Shown: positions 8,748-17,651, counted from the first letter of the stretch. The stretch: DNA of 64,000 nt from Ignavibacteriales bacterium (GCA_016214905.1 JACRMQ010000002.1:25237-89236), one strand, 5' to 3'. Translations and numbers: made by a program. Notes: generated by a model from the sequence alone, not told the origin.

Positions 8748-8929
8748 TAAAATAAGTTATAGCGAATCTCTTTTCTCTCTCTGATCTTCATTGCGAATTG
8801 CAAGAAATCATTCCTTCGGTAACAATAATTCCATGCTAAATACCTCATTTTGATTAAATCATCATGTACCTTGTGGCATCCGTTTTGTTTGCTTTTGTTT
8901 TAGATTTGAATCGATAGAATAAATTCCTC

Positions 8930-9277
8930 ATGACAGTAAAATCACGAACGATACAAGATGGGCGGGTTGCCATCATTGATGTTAAAGGATCATTGATCGG
9001 TGATCAGGATACTGATCAATTTCGTCGTGAAGTTACGGATTTTATTGAACAAGGGAATAAATCCCTCATCGTCAATATGCAAAAAGTAAATTATATGAAC
9101 AGTTCCGGCATCGGAGCTATCATTGCCGCTCATACGTCATTCAAAAAGAATGGCGGCGAAATTAAACTTGTAGGTCTGAGCGAGAAGGTGGAAAATCTTC
9201 TTGCTATTACACGGCTTGTGGAAGTATTTGATGTTCACGATTCGTTAGACCAAGCGGTTGAAAGTTTTAAAAAATAA
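8930..9277 (+). CDS. STAS-domain anti-sigma factor antagonist-like protein
   Basis: 115 residues, a single STAS domain of the SpoIIAA/RsbV class. The loop that carries the phosphorylated serine reads YMNSSGIGAI (S58-S59), so phosphorylation control is possible. No anti-sigma kinase (SpoIIAB/RsbW) or phosphatase gene adjoins it, so its partner is elsewhere. It ends 49 bp before exbB and may be the first gene of that transcript, but no promoter or terminator settles this. Function beyond partner-switching type regulation is not visible. Confidence 0.85.
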   Translation: MTVKSRTIQDGRVAIIDVKGSLIGDQDTDQFRREVTDFIEQGNKSLIVNMQKVNYMNSSGIGAIIAAHTSFKKNGGEIKLVGLSEKVENLLAITRLVEVFDVHDSLDQAVESFKK

Positions 9278-9326
9278 TAATAAATAATCATTTAAATAAT
9301 CTTTAACATTTTCAGGAGTTATACTA

Positions 9327-10103
9327 ATGAAACAATCAACATTTGTTAGTGTCGTTGTCTTTTTAGCGATCGCAATCGGTTTTGTTATCTGGGTATTCAT
9401 ACTCGGATCTCCGGCAAACTTCTACGATGGCGCCAATCGCATGAAACCGAATAATTTGATGGGTATGGTTTACACAGGTGGAATTATCGTTCCGTTCCTT
9501 ATCGCCCTATCAATTATGGTTATCACATTTATCATCGAACGAATATTGTCTCTTCGTAAAGCGCAAGGACGAGGTGCCCTTGCAACGTTTTTGAAGAACG
9601 TTCAGAAAGCATTAGCCGATGGAAATATCGAAGCCGCGATAAAAGCATGCGACCAGCAACGCGGTTCAATGGCGAATATTATTCGCGCCGGATTAGATCA
9701 CTATTTGTCATTCGCAAAAGATGGAAAATCCGTCGATGCTGAGAAGCAGATGGCTGAAGTTCAACGCGCGATCGAAGAAGCTACGGCATTAGAAATGCCA
9801 TTATTAGAAAAAAATCTTATTGCATTATCAACAATCGCCTCTATCGCAACAATGTTAGGTTTGTTAGGAACGGTAGTTGGTATGATTCGCGCATTCCAGG
9901 CACTTGCAAAAACCGGCGCCCCCGATGCTATACAGCTTTCGATCGGTATTTCTGAAGCTCTTATTAATACGGCATTAGGTATCTTTGCCGCCATCATCGG
10001 AATCGTCGCTTACAACTTCTTCGTCAATAAGGTAGATAGCTTTACTTATATGATCGATGAAGCGAGCTTCGATATAATCCAAACGCTTAAAGTTAAAAAA
10101 TAA
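9327..10103 (+). CDS. exbB: ExbB/TolQ/MotA-family proton channel subunit
   Basis: 258 residues with an N-terminal TM (about 8-28), a second TM (about 50-70) and the paired C-terminal TMs (about 165-190 and 205-235) that form the ExbB pore; the glycine-rich MLGLLGTVVGMI in TM3 is a family hallmark. CAGGAG precedes the ATG. It is followed by two exbD genes and tonB at 12-19 bp spacing, so it is the stator base of a TonB energising complex in the inner membrane. TolQ is an alternative family name, but tonB downstream and the lack of tolA/tolB favour ExbB. Confidence 0.92.
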   Translation: MKQSTFVSVVVFLAIAIGFVIWVFILGSPANFYDGANRMKPNNLMGMVYTGGIIVPFLIALSIMVITFIIERILSLRKAQGRGALATFLKNVQKALADGNIEAAIKACDQQRGSMANIIRAGLDHYLSFAKDGKSVDAEKQMAEVQRAIEEATALEMPLLEKNLIALSTIASIATMLGLLGTVVGMIRAFQALAKTGAPDAIQLSIGISEALINTALGIFAAIIGIVAYNFFVNKVDSFTYMIDEASFDIIQTLKVKK

Positions 10104-10121
10104 TAAAACAAAGGCGTTACT

Positions 10122-10586
10122 ATGCCGAAAATAAAAAAACATAGACTGGGTGTCGCCATCGACAACACACCGCTGGTGGATGTTGGATTCCTATTGTTGA
10201 CATTTTTTATGTTGACAACCCAATTTAAACCACCGGAAGAAGTGCAGATTGTTCTGCCGTCGTCGCACTCAGCGTTTAAACTCCCCGATGCCAACGTCAT
10301 GGCAATCACAATCAGCAAAGACAATCGAGTTTTGCTTGGTTTTGATTCACAGAACATGATGGCAAAGCTGTTCGGCGAAGAAAATAAACTTCGTTTATCA
10401 GTAGAAGTAACCACAAAAGAATTGCCGGATCTTCTAGTCCGCGCGCGTATTGCCAATCCGAAACTTCGGACGGTGGTAAAAGGAGATAAAGACGCTGAAT
10501 ATGGTATCACAGAGGATGTAATGGACATTCTCCAAAAAACACAAATCACTCGTTTTAATTTAGTAACCGATTTAGAAAACGATTAA
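10122..10586 (+). CDS. exbD: ExbD/TolR biopolymer transport protein (first copy)
   Basis: 154 residues: short basic N-terminus, one TM helix at about 18-38 with the proton-path aspartate D20 (NTPLVDVGFLLLTFFM), then a periplasmic domain. It follows exbB by 18 bp. It should dimerise inside the ExbB pentamer and couple the proton gradient to TonB. A second, divergent exbD follows at once, an arrangement common in Bacteroidota. Confidence 0.92.
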   Translation: MPKIKKHRLGVAIDNTPLVDVGFLLLTFFMLTTQFKPPEEVQIVLPSSHSAFKLPDANVMAITISKDNRVLLGFDSQNMMAKLFGEENKLRLSVEVTTKELPDLLVRARIANPKLRTVVKGDKDAEYGITEDVMDILQKTQITRFNLVTDLEND

Positions 10587-10598
10587 GGAATTTAAATT

Positions 10599-11096
10599 AT
10601 GGGTATGGTCGATAGCAGTGGCCCGCGTGGCCACGATCGGAAAAAAGGAAAGCGCAAGAAAAAACGCCGTATTGGTGTAAAGATAGATAATACACCGATG
10701 GTCGACGTTGCATTCCTCTTGTTAACATTTTTCATGTTGACTACTACCATGAACAAACCACAAACAATGGAAATCAATCTTCCTCCAAGCAATGATGTAA
10801 ACGTCGAAGTTGCTCAAAGTAATCTTATGACTATTCGTGTTAAGGAAGATGGAACTATCTATTGGAATATTGCAGTTGAAGATCCACAAAAAGTTGCTTT
10901 CAAAGATTTAAAAAATCTTCTAACCCAGAAGAATCAAGAAAATCCGAGACTGATAACTTTAATCAAGATAGATCGAAAAGGTAAATATTCCACAATGGTT
11001 GATATCATGGATGAGTTAAACGTGGCTAATGTTACCCGTTTTAGTTTGGCGCCAATGCAAGACGCCGATAAACGAATTCTTGCAAAATTATTGTGA
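10599..11096 (+). CDS. exbD: ExbD/TolR biopolymer transport protein (second copy)
   Basis: 165 residues with a lysine/arginine-rich N-terminal tail (residues 14-24), one TM helix at about 33-55 containing the essential aspartate D36 (NTPMVDVAFLLLTFFM) and a periplasmic domain. It starts 12 bp after the first exbD. The two share the TM segment closely but differ in the periplasmic domain, which suggests a heterodimeric ExbD pair instead of redundancy. Operon position places it in the same TonB energising complex. Confidence 0.92.
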   Translation: MGMVDSSGPRGHDRKKGKRKKKRRIGVKIDNTPMVDVAFLLLTFFMLTTTMNKPQTMEINLPPSNDVNVEVAQSNLMTIRVKEDGTIYWNIAVEDPQKVAFKDLKNLLTQKNQENPRLITLIKIDRKGKYSTMVDIMDELNVANVTRFSLAPMQDADKRILAKLL

Positions 11097-11112
11097 GAAA
11101 GGAGAACGAACT

Positions 11113-11835
11113 ATGACAGCACAAGCAGTAGTGGCAACCTTAAGAAGCGGTTTTCAAGACTGGCGGGCATTATACAAACGCCACCTTGGAATCGCGCTGA
11201 CGATTGCAGTTTCGTTTCATCTTCTCGCGATCGGATCGTACTATCTCGTAGGGTATCTTTCTGAAGAGGACGATCCTGTTGTGATGGTAAGAATAACAAA
11301 ATATACAGATCTTGGACCGCCACCATCGATGACTGAGGCAGAAATTGCCCCGGCAGTTGCGGTGAATACACCTGTTGCAAAACCGACAGTTGGTATACCG
11401 GTTGCCGTGCCGGATGCTGAGGTTAGCCCTGAGCAGACGATTGCATCGCAGCAGGAATTATCGGCTATTCAAAGTCCGGTTGTTCAACAGCAGGATGATG
11501 GGCAGGTTCAGATCGAACAGGATATCAATATTTCTGATGAAGAACCGCCCGATTTTGTACCGGTTGAAAAACAACCTGTTCCTGTTAAACAAGTCCAGCC
11601 CGATTATCCGGAAATTGCCCGGCGTGCGGGAGTTGAAGGAACCGTTTGGATAAAAATTCTCGTTGATAAAGAAGGAAAAGCAAAGAAAGCTGTGGTCATG
11701 AAAAGCGACGCGGAAATATTCAACGAGCCGGCACAAAAGGCAGCTTTGCAGTGGGTGTTTACCCCGGCAATGATGAACAACGGACCGGTTGCCGTTTGGG
11801 CAGCAGTTCCATTCAGATTCAAGTTGAATAAATAA
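11113..11835 (+). CDS. tonB: TonB-family energy transducer
   Basis: 240 residues. A cytoplasmic N-terminus is followed by one TM helix (about 34-55, IALTIAVSFHLLAIGSYYLV), a proline/glutamine-rich periplasmic spacer (about 60-160) and a TonB C-terminal domain (about 165-240, with YPEIARRAGVEGTVWIKI and the terminal PFRFKLNK). Start 11113 has AAAGGAG upstream; the frame is open earlier (11029) but that overlaps exbD. Together with exbB and the exbD pair it forms an inner-membrane motor for TonB-dependent outer-membrane receptors, none of which is in the window. Confidence 0.93.
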   Translation: MTAQAVVATLRSGFQDWRALYKRHLGIALTIAVSFHLLAIGSYYLVGYLSEEDDPVVMVRITKYTDLGPPPSMTEAEIAPAVAVNTPVAKPTVGIPVAVPDAEVSPEQTIASQQELSAIQSPVVQQQDDGQVQIEQDINISDEEPPDFVPVEKQPVPVKQVQPDYPEIARRAGVEGTVWIKILVDKEGKAKKAVVMKSDAEIFNEPAQKAALQWVFTPAMMNNGPVAVWAAVPFRFKLNK

Positions 11836-11844
11836 TGGTGTTCT

Positions 11845-12057
11845 GTGAACGCTTCAAATATTCTTCTAATAGTAACGTATGTGACGGCGGGTTCAATCCT
11901 GGTGTTGGGTGTAATTATCCTAACTGGATTTCTTCTGCCTACGTACATCGCTGTAAATTTCAGAATTATGATGGGCATTATGATGATCGTTTACGGTTCT
12001 TATCGAATCGTTATTATTACAATCAGAAATCGTCGTAAAGATGAAACCGAAGAATAA
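11845..12057 (+). CDS. Small two-helix membrane protein in the ton operon
   Basis: 70 residues, GTG start. Two hydrophobic helices (about 6-30 and 34-58) and a charged C-terminal tail RNRRKDETEE. It starts 9 bp after tonB and its end overlaps the next gene by 17 bp, so it is embedded in the operon and very probably translated. I do not recognise the family. Location suggests an accessory part of the TonB complex or of the adjacent lipoprotein system, which is inference. Confidence 0.65.
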   Translation: MNASNILLIVTYVTAGSILVLGVIILTGFLLPTYIAVNFRIMMGIMMIVYGSYRIVIITIRNRRKDETEE

Positions 12058-12979
12058 ATATATCTATATAATTCTTGGATGGGCACTTTTAATTGTGTCC
12101 ATCCAGGGATGTTTGCCTGAACGGACAGAGACTCCGACGAAAGGAAGAGCCACAGTCGTTGCAGCCGAATCAGTTGAACCGTTAATGCGGCAAGAGAAAG
12201 AAAAATTTGAAAGCACTTATCCCGATGCGCATATTGAACTTCTTTTCTCTTCATCGCGCGAGGCAGTCGCCCGTTTCTTCAATGATTCGATCCGCATAAT
12301 TGTGACCTCACGGCCATTGAACGAAGAGGAGCGCTCGGTTGCGGAAAAATTTAAAATAGAATTTCAAGAATATAAAATCGCTATGGATGGAGTTGCATTT
12401 CTTGTGAACGCGGATAATCCGGTGTCGCAGATTCGCACAACTCAACTCGATAGCATCTACACCGGATTAATAACTAGGTGGAATCAGGTCGGCGGTAAAA
12501 ACGTTCCGATCGATCTTTTTCTCCCCGATCAGAATTCCGGCAATTTCGAAATTGTCAGGAAGAAAATTCTGAAAGATAAAAAATATGAGGCACCGGCGAA
12601 TACGATAAAATCTTCTGAAGAGATGCTCAAAGTTGTTTCATCTCATCCAAATGCGCTTGGTGTTGTAGGATTAAACTGGTTAAGCCAGAAAAAAGATAAC
12701 GTTACTGTTCTAAAATTATCAGACCCGAACGCGCCGGATTCGTTGGGTACAAAAAATCTATATTTTGCTCCTCTCCAAGCACATGTTTACAGAAATTATT
12801 ATCCTATCACCCGCGAAGTGTATATATACTCTCGGGTCGATATGTATGGCGTAGGGGCAGGATTTATCACATATATCACTAGTGCGCCTGGGCAACAGCT
12901 CGTTGTTTATAATGGGTTGGTTCCAGCCACAATGCCTATTCGTCTTGTTGAACTATCAAATAAAGGATTACAACCGTGA
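12041..12979 (+). CDS. PstS-like phosphate-binding lipoprotein
   Basis: 312 residues. A signal peptide ends in the lipobox LIVSIQGC, so C24 would be lipidated. The rest is a PBP-like fold of the PstS type: a mid-protein segment with TTQLDSIYTGLITRWNQVGG is the usual PstS phrase (inducing the hinge region), and VTSRPLNEEE resembles the phosphate-site strand. No PstC/PstA/PstB genes follow. In Bacteroidota such a protein often sits after tonB and before a TPR gene, as here. Because it is coupled to the ton operon, it may help feed a TonB-dependent uptake route or act as a sensor; the ligand is unproven. Confidence 0.8.
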   Translation: MKPKNKYIYIILGWALLIVSIQGCLPERTETPTKGRATVVAAESVEPLMRQEKEKFESTYPDAHIELLFSSSREAVARFFNDSIRIIVTSRPLNEEERSVAEKFKIEFQEYKIAMDGVAFLVNADNPVSQIRTTQLDSIYTGLITRWNQVGGKNVPIDLFLPDQNSGNFEIVRKKILKDKKYEAPANTIKSSEEMLKVVSSHPNALGVVGLNWLSQKKDNVTVLKLSDPNAPDSLGTKNLYFAPLQAHVYRNYYPITREVYIYSRVDMYGVGAGFITYITSAPGQQLVVYNGLVPATMPIRLVELSNKGLQP

Positions 12980-14478
12980 AAAAGCACATCATCATATCGC
13001 TGCTTGCAATCATCCTTATCATCATGTATACCTTACCTGGGAAGGCGGACGATCCTCTTAAAGAAGGTATCGCACAATTTGAGAAAGGCGATTTTCAAGC
13101 CGCCATCAAATCGTTTAAAGACGCAGTGAAGGAGGATAAGAAAAATCCGCAGGCATATTTTTGGCTTGGTATCTCATATTTCAAAGCAGATTCGTTAGGA
13201 TTGGCAGAAACCGCTTTTGTGCAAGCGCGCGAATTGGATCCCAAAAATTGCAAAGTACACGATTATCTGGGCGATCTTTACTCGGCACAAAAAATTCCGG
13301 CTGCTGCAATCGAACAATATCGAAAAGCGATTGAATATTGTGGAAAGAGTGTAGATCTCTTTATGAAGATTGCCGATGTCAGCCGTAAAGCACGTCAGTA
13401 CAAAGAAGCCGCAGAGGCATATATAAGTGTTCTGTTGATTGATTCCGTAAACGTTATTGCGATGAGAGAGCTGGCTAACATATATTATCGCGCAAAACAA
13501 TATTCAAATGCCCTGCCTCTTTACCGCGATCTTGTGAAGCTCCAACACGATTCACTTTCATTCCAAAAAAATTACGTGAAGTGTTTATATGAAGGGAAAT
13601 ATTACGCGGATTTGATTCCGGTGGCTGAAAATATCCGTAAGTTCGATTCAACCGATGAAGATATTAATATGATGCTTCGCGATTCGTACATACAGACAAA
13701 AAAATATGATAAAGCGTTGACGCTTGTTACGTGGCAAAATCCCGACTCAATGAGCGTAGATGAGTTGGTGAAACGCGCGAAAATTTATTATGAGTTGAAA
13801 ATGATCGATTCATCGATTTCGATGTATGAATATGCTTACAAACGTGATTCAAGTAGATCTGATATGTTTTATGAAATGGCAAAATTGTACAACGAGAAAG
13901 AGCGATACACTGATGCCGTAACGATGTTCGATAAAAAAATTGCCGCTGATTCGGCGCCCGGCTATCGATGGGCATGTTACTTTCAGGGAGCGCAATCGTT
14001 GGGTAAGATGAAAGATTTCAAACGCGCCAAAGAATATATCACTAAAAGTATTGAGTTTAAACCTGAATATATTGAAGCATGGCCGCTCTTAGCGCAGTAT
14101 AACGAGGCGTTAGGTAATTCGGCAGAGCAAGGTGTTGCGAATCGGAAAATAATTGAACTGGTCTTGAAAGCCGATACAATAGGTAATGGAAATTCAATTA
14201 GGTACAAGACTCTTCTTGATAATGCTTATCGGATGGAAGCATTCAGATTATTCAATGATAAGAAACCTTTCGAAGCGATTGAATATTATAAAAAAGCATT
14301 TCAGCTAAATCCAAAAGACTGCAAACTCGCATTGACTATCGGACAAATTTATCATCGCGAAAAGAAGGAGTTGGACGCTCAACAGTATTATTGTAAAGTA
14401 ATTCAGATTTGCCCCAAATCTGAAGACGCGAAAAATGCTCAAAATTACCTGAAAATGATGGGATTGGATTGTAAATAA
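12976..14478 (+). CDS. Periplasmic TPR-repeat protein
   Basis: 500 residues, GTG start overlapping the previous stop by 4 bases. A signal peptide (about 1-24, ending LPGKAD) is followed by about ten tetratricopeptide units, for example EGIAQFEKGDFQAAIKSF and YFWLGISYFKADSLGLAETA. It is the last gene of the exb/ton transcript and a terminator follows. TPR proteins scaffold complexes; here it probably works in the periplasm with TonB or the PstS-like lipoprotein, which is inference from position. Confidence 0.85.
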   Translation: MKKHIIISLLAIILIIMYTLPGKADDPLKEGIAQFEKGDFQAAIKSFKDAVKEDKKNPQAYFWLGISYFKADSLGLAETAFVQARELDPKNCKVHDYLGDLYSAQKIPAAAIEQYRKAIEYCGKSVDLFMKIADVSRKARQYKEAAEAYISVLLIDSVNVIAMRELANIYYRAKQYSNALPLYRDLVKLQHDSLSFQKNYVKCLYEGKYYADLIPVAENIRKFDSTDEDINMMLRDSYIQTKKYDKALTLVTWQNPDSMSVDELVKRAKIYYELKMIDSSISMYEYAYKRDSSRSDMFYEMAKLYNEKERYTDAVTMFDKKIAADSAPGYRWACYFQGAQSLGKMKDFKRAKEYITKSIEFKPEYIEAWPLLAQYNEALGNSAEQGVANRKIIELVLKADTIGNGNSIRYKTLLDNAYRMEAFRLFNDKKPFEAIEYYKKAFQLNPKDCKLALTIGQIYHREKKELDAQQYYCKVIQICPKSEDAKNAQNYLKMMGLDCK

Positions 14479-14545
14479 TCATTTCAAAAAAATATTCGAC
14501 TTTTTCATCTTTTTTTATTAAATTAAACCTTCCAAGTTTGAAGTT

Positions 14546-14579
14546 CCACCCTTGAATGAACCAAGGGTGGTTCTTTTTT
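14546..14579 (+). terminator. Intrinsic terminator of the exb/ton operon
   Basis: CCACCCTTG (14546-14554), 7-base loop, CAAGGGTGG (14562-14570), then TTCTTTTTT. A strong 9-bp stem with a U tract 68 bp after the TPR stop codon. Confidence 0.85.
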
Positions 14580-14688
14580 GTTATTATCGGTGTTCTCGGA
14601 TTTTGTTAATATCTATCACAAAATTTCGATAATAATTTTAGTTTTTTGATCAATTAATTTTAACACAACGAAAGGATTATTATTTCGC

Positions 14689-16854
14689 ATGGAATTATCA
14701 CTTATCATCGGAATTAGCGTTCTGGGTTTATTATTTGCACTTTATTTGATTAGAGATGTTTTGCGCCGGGATACCGGTACAGAGCGCATGCAAGAAATTT
14801 CCAACGCGATTAAACAAGGGGCTGAGGCATTCCTTCGTCGGCAAAACAGGACTATTATTCTGCTTGCGATTGCACTCGCTTTTTTAATCTACATGCTGTA
14901 TGCGTTTGCCCGCACACCAAATGTGCATGATCCGGCAAGCGCCGCAGATCTCGCACTCTGGACAACTTTATCATTTTTATTCGGTGCGGCATGTTCTGTA
15001 GCGGCAGGATATATGGGAATGTGGGTCGCCATAAGGAGTAATATCCGAACGGCGGCGGCTGCGCGTAATAATATGAACGACGCTTTGCAAACATCGTTGC
15101 GCGGTGGTGCAGTTTCCGGATTCTTTGTTGTAGCTTTGAGTTTGTTGGGAGTTGCCGGATTGTTTTTGATCGTAAAAGCAGTCGGAGTTACTGATGATAT
15201 GACTAAAATACCTTTGCTTATTGTCGGCTATGGTTTTGGAGCAAGTTTTGTCGCATTGTTTGCGCAATTAGGCGGTGGTATTTATACAAAGGCAGCGGAT
15301 GTGGGTGCAGACCTCGTTGGAAAAGTTGAAGCAGGCATTCCCGAAGACGATCCACGCAACCCGGCAGTTATTGCAGATCTAGTTGGTGATAACGTTGGTG
15401 ATTGCGCAGGTCGCGGTGCAGACCTTTTTGAATCGACAGCCGCAGAAAATATCGGAGCAATGATTTTAGCCGCCGGTTTGTACAGAGCGAACACTCAATA
15501 TTTTATGGATAATAATTTATCGCTCCTCGGTGTAATTCTGTTCCCGCTTGTAGCCCGTGCGTTTGGTATCATCGCATCTATTGTCGGTATACTTACCGTG
15601 CGCACTGCCGAAAATACAGACCCGATGAAAGCGCTCAACCGCGGCTATTTCGTAACAGCAATTTTGGCGATAGTCGGATTCTTCATAGCGTCTCAATGGC
15701 TGTTAGGTGAAAATTATTTCAACTTCTTTTTAGCAGGCGTAATCGGTGTCCTCACATCGGTCGCGTTCGTTTACATCACTCAATATTACACAGAGTATCA
15801 TTATCGTCCGGTGAAATCTATTGCCGAAGCATCGCAAACCGGTCCGGCAACGAACATCATCTCCGGCATTGCTGTTGGCATGGAATCAACCGGTTATCCG
15901 ATAATCGTAATCGGTATTGCTTTAGTCTCTTCATATTTTCTTGGTAATTCTTCAGGAATGGTTGACGGCGGTTTATTTGGAACTGCGGTAGCAACTATGG
16001 GTATGTTGGGAACAGCCGCATACATTCTGGCCATGGATACATTTGGTCCAATTACCGATAATGCCGGTGGAATTGTTGAGATGAGTCAGCAGCCGGAGGA
16101 AATTCGTAAACGCACAGACCGACTCGATTCGGTTGGCAACACAACGAAGGCGCTTACAAAAGGATATGCAGTCGGTTCAGCGGCACTCGCGGCATTTCTA
16201 CTCTTTGGTGCTTACATCGATGAGGTTAGAAATTATATGCCGTCGTTCCAACCGGTTATTAATCTTAACAAACCCGAGGTATTCGTCGGCGCGATGTTAG
16301 GTTCCGTATTGGTCTATCTGTTCTCATCACTCGCGATTAAAGCGGTTGGCAAAGCGGCATACGCAATCATCAACAACGTGCGGGAGCAGTTTAGAAACAA
16401 TCCCGGAATAATGAAAGGAACATCCAAACCCGATTACGGTCAGTGCGTCGATATCGCGACAAAAGCCGCGCTTCGGAAAATGGTTTTGCCGGGCGTACTT
16501 GTAGTCGGCATGACAGTTGGTGTTGGAATTATTTTTAAATGGTTGTATTACGCAGGCGGTCAATCGCCTCATGGTGCGAGTGGTGCAGAAGTGATTGGAG
16601 GATATCTTATGGCAGGAACGATCACGGGAATTTTGATGGCGCTGTTCCTTAATAACAGCGGCGGTGCGTGGGACAATGCGAAGAAATATATCGAAACCGG
16701 AATGTACGGTGGCAAGAGATCAGATCCGCATAAAGCCGCTGTGGTTGGGGATACGGTTGGCGATCCGTTCAAAGATACCGCGGGTCCATCGCTGCATGTG
16801 CTGATAAAATTATTAGCTACGTTAACATTAGTTTTAGCGCCGTTGTTTATTTAA
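14689..16854 (+). CDS. hppA: Membrane-bound proton-translocating pyrophosphatase
   Basis: 721 residues and about 16 TM helices, normal for the family. Signature motifs are present: GADLVGKVEAG near 206 and DNVGDCAGRGADLFES near 234, which hold the Mg-pyrophosphate-binding aspartates, plus the C-terminal DPFKDTAGPS. The residue that distinguishes potassium-dependent from potassium-independent enzymes is a lysine here (GNTTKA, K487), which by family knowledge predicts a K+-independent H+ pump. It would recover energy from pyrophosphate as a proton gradient. Single gene with terminators on both sides; GAAAGGA lies upstream of the ATG. Confidence 0.95.
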   Translation: MELSLIIGISVLGLLFALYLIRDVLRRDTGTERMQEISNAIKQGAEAFLRRQNRTIILLAIALAFLIYMLYAFARTPNVHDPASAADLALWTTLSFLFGAACSVAAGYMGMWVAIRSNIRTAAAARNNMNDALQTSLRGGAVSGFFVVALSLLGVAGLFLIVKAVGVTDDMTKIPLLIVGYGFGASFVALFAQLGGGIYTKAADVGADLVGKVEAGIPEDDPRNPAVIADLVGDNVGDCAGRGADLFESTAAENIGAMILAAGLYRANTQYFMDNNLSLLGVILFPLVARAFGIIASIVGILTVRTAENTDPMKALNRGYFVTAILAIVGFFIASQWLLGENYFNFFLAGVIGVLTSVAFVYITQYYTEYHYRPVKSIAEASQTGPATNIISGIAVGMESTGYPIIVIGIALVSSYFLGNSSGMVDGGLFGTAVATMGMLGTAAYILAMDTFGPITDNAGGIVEMSQQPEEIRKRTDRLDSVGNTTKALTKGYAVGSAALAAFLLFGAYIDEVRNYMPSFQPVINLNKPEVFVGAMLGSVLVYLFSSLAIKAVGKAAYAIINNVREQFRNNPGIMKGTSKPDYGQCVDIATKAALRKMVLPGVLVVGMTVGVGIIFKWLYYAGGQSPHGASGAEVIGGYLMAGTITGILMALFLNNSGGAWDNAKKYIETGMYGGKRSDPHKAAVVGDTVGDPFKDTAGPSLHVLIKLLATLTLVLAPLFI

Positions 16855-16897
16855 TGGAGAGGTATAACTGCGAAGATTAATGCAGTAGAGTTTTGTA

Positions 16898-16935
16898 AAA
16901 TGGGTTTCCGAAAACGGGAGCCCATTTTTATTTTT
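16898..16935 (+). terminator. Intrinsic terminator after hppA
   Basis: AAATGGGTTTCCG (16898-16910), loop AAAA, CGGGAGCCCATTT (16915-16927, two G-U pairs), then a T-rich tail to 16935. Confidence 0.8.
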
Positions 16936-17049
16936 GGGTGCTTGATACTATAGGTGAGAACTGAATTAGGGTTTTGAAGGTAAGTGCGACTGGATTTATT
17001 TTCCTTTCTCTTTGAAGAGTCACAAAGTGATGCCATAGGCAAAAGTAAC

Positions 17050-17210
17050 TCCGCCAGAGGCGGATAAAAAAGAGAACTCTCCGTCCCGCTCTTCGAGCGG
17101 GATAAACGGCTAATGTATGAATCGCAAAGCGGAGTTTGGTGGGTCTTGTTGATAGCGGTATGATTGCGGAGGCAGGGTTTAGATTTGAGTCCTTCGACTT
17201 CGATCAGGAC
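17050..17210. repeat. Cluster of three short palindromes (REP-like)
   Basis: Three compact inverted repeats within 160 bp: CCGCC-AGA-GGCGG (17051-17063), TCCCGCTC-TTC-GAGCGGGA (17084-17102) and GTCCT ... AGGAC around GACTTCG (17189-17210). None has a T tract, so they are not ordinary terminators. They resemble dispersed intergenic palindromes, and a transposase remnant of the type that moves such elements begins 290 bp downstream. No gene is supported in 16936-17495. Confidence 0.6.
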
Positions 17211-17495
17211 GAGCCTTCGCAGGGGGAGATATCTATTTTGAGTGCTACGTTACACACCACTATATCCCCTCTCGCAGAGATTGTGCTGTGGTTAGATGGG
17301 GTTTTTGTGGAGGACTTGACAATATGATTAATTTTTGATAACTTGCCAAAACTTAAAATAAAGAAAACTAAAAGTGGATCCATTTTGGGAAGAACATACA
17401 AATTAGAATGGACTTTGTGAGTGAGGAGAGAATTCAACCCATCGATAATAAATAAATAAAACGCGCGATCTGTTTCTACAAAGGAGTCCTTCTGA

Positions 17496-17651
17496 CAACG
17501 GTTTATCCGAGGATGTGTTGAAGCAGTCAGAGAATATATCCATAATCACGAAGAACACCATAAAAAGAAAACTAATAAAGAAGAAATGGTATCAATCCTA
17601 AAGAAGTACGGTTTTGAATCAATTGAATTTGTAGGAGCAGAAGATAATTGA
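17496..17651 (+). pseudogene. IS200/IS605-type (Y1, RAYT-like) transposase remnant, C-terminal tail
   Basis: The frame from 17496 to the stop TGA at 17649-17651 encodes about 51 residues including VREYIHNHEEHHKKKT followed by NKEEMVSILKKYGFE. This matches, from memory, the conserved end of Y1 HUH transposases of the IS200/REP-associated group (typical form: YI.NQEEHH.K.TF.EEY...LK..GI). A stop at 17493 closes the frame upstream and no catalytic HUH or tyrosine part is found, so only the tail survives. Its stop codon overlaps the TTG start of the next gene. Confidence 0.65.

Noticed and set aside
17136..17327. 63-residue plus-strand frame in the palindrome region
   Set aside because: It runs across palindromes and has no family resemblance or ribosome binding site.
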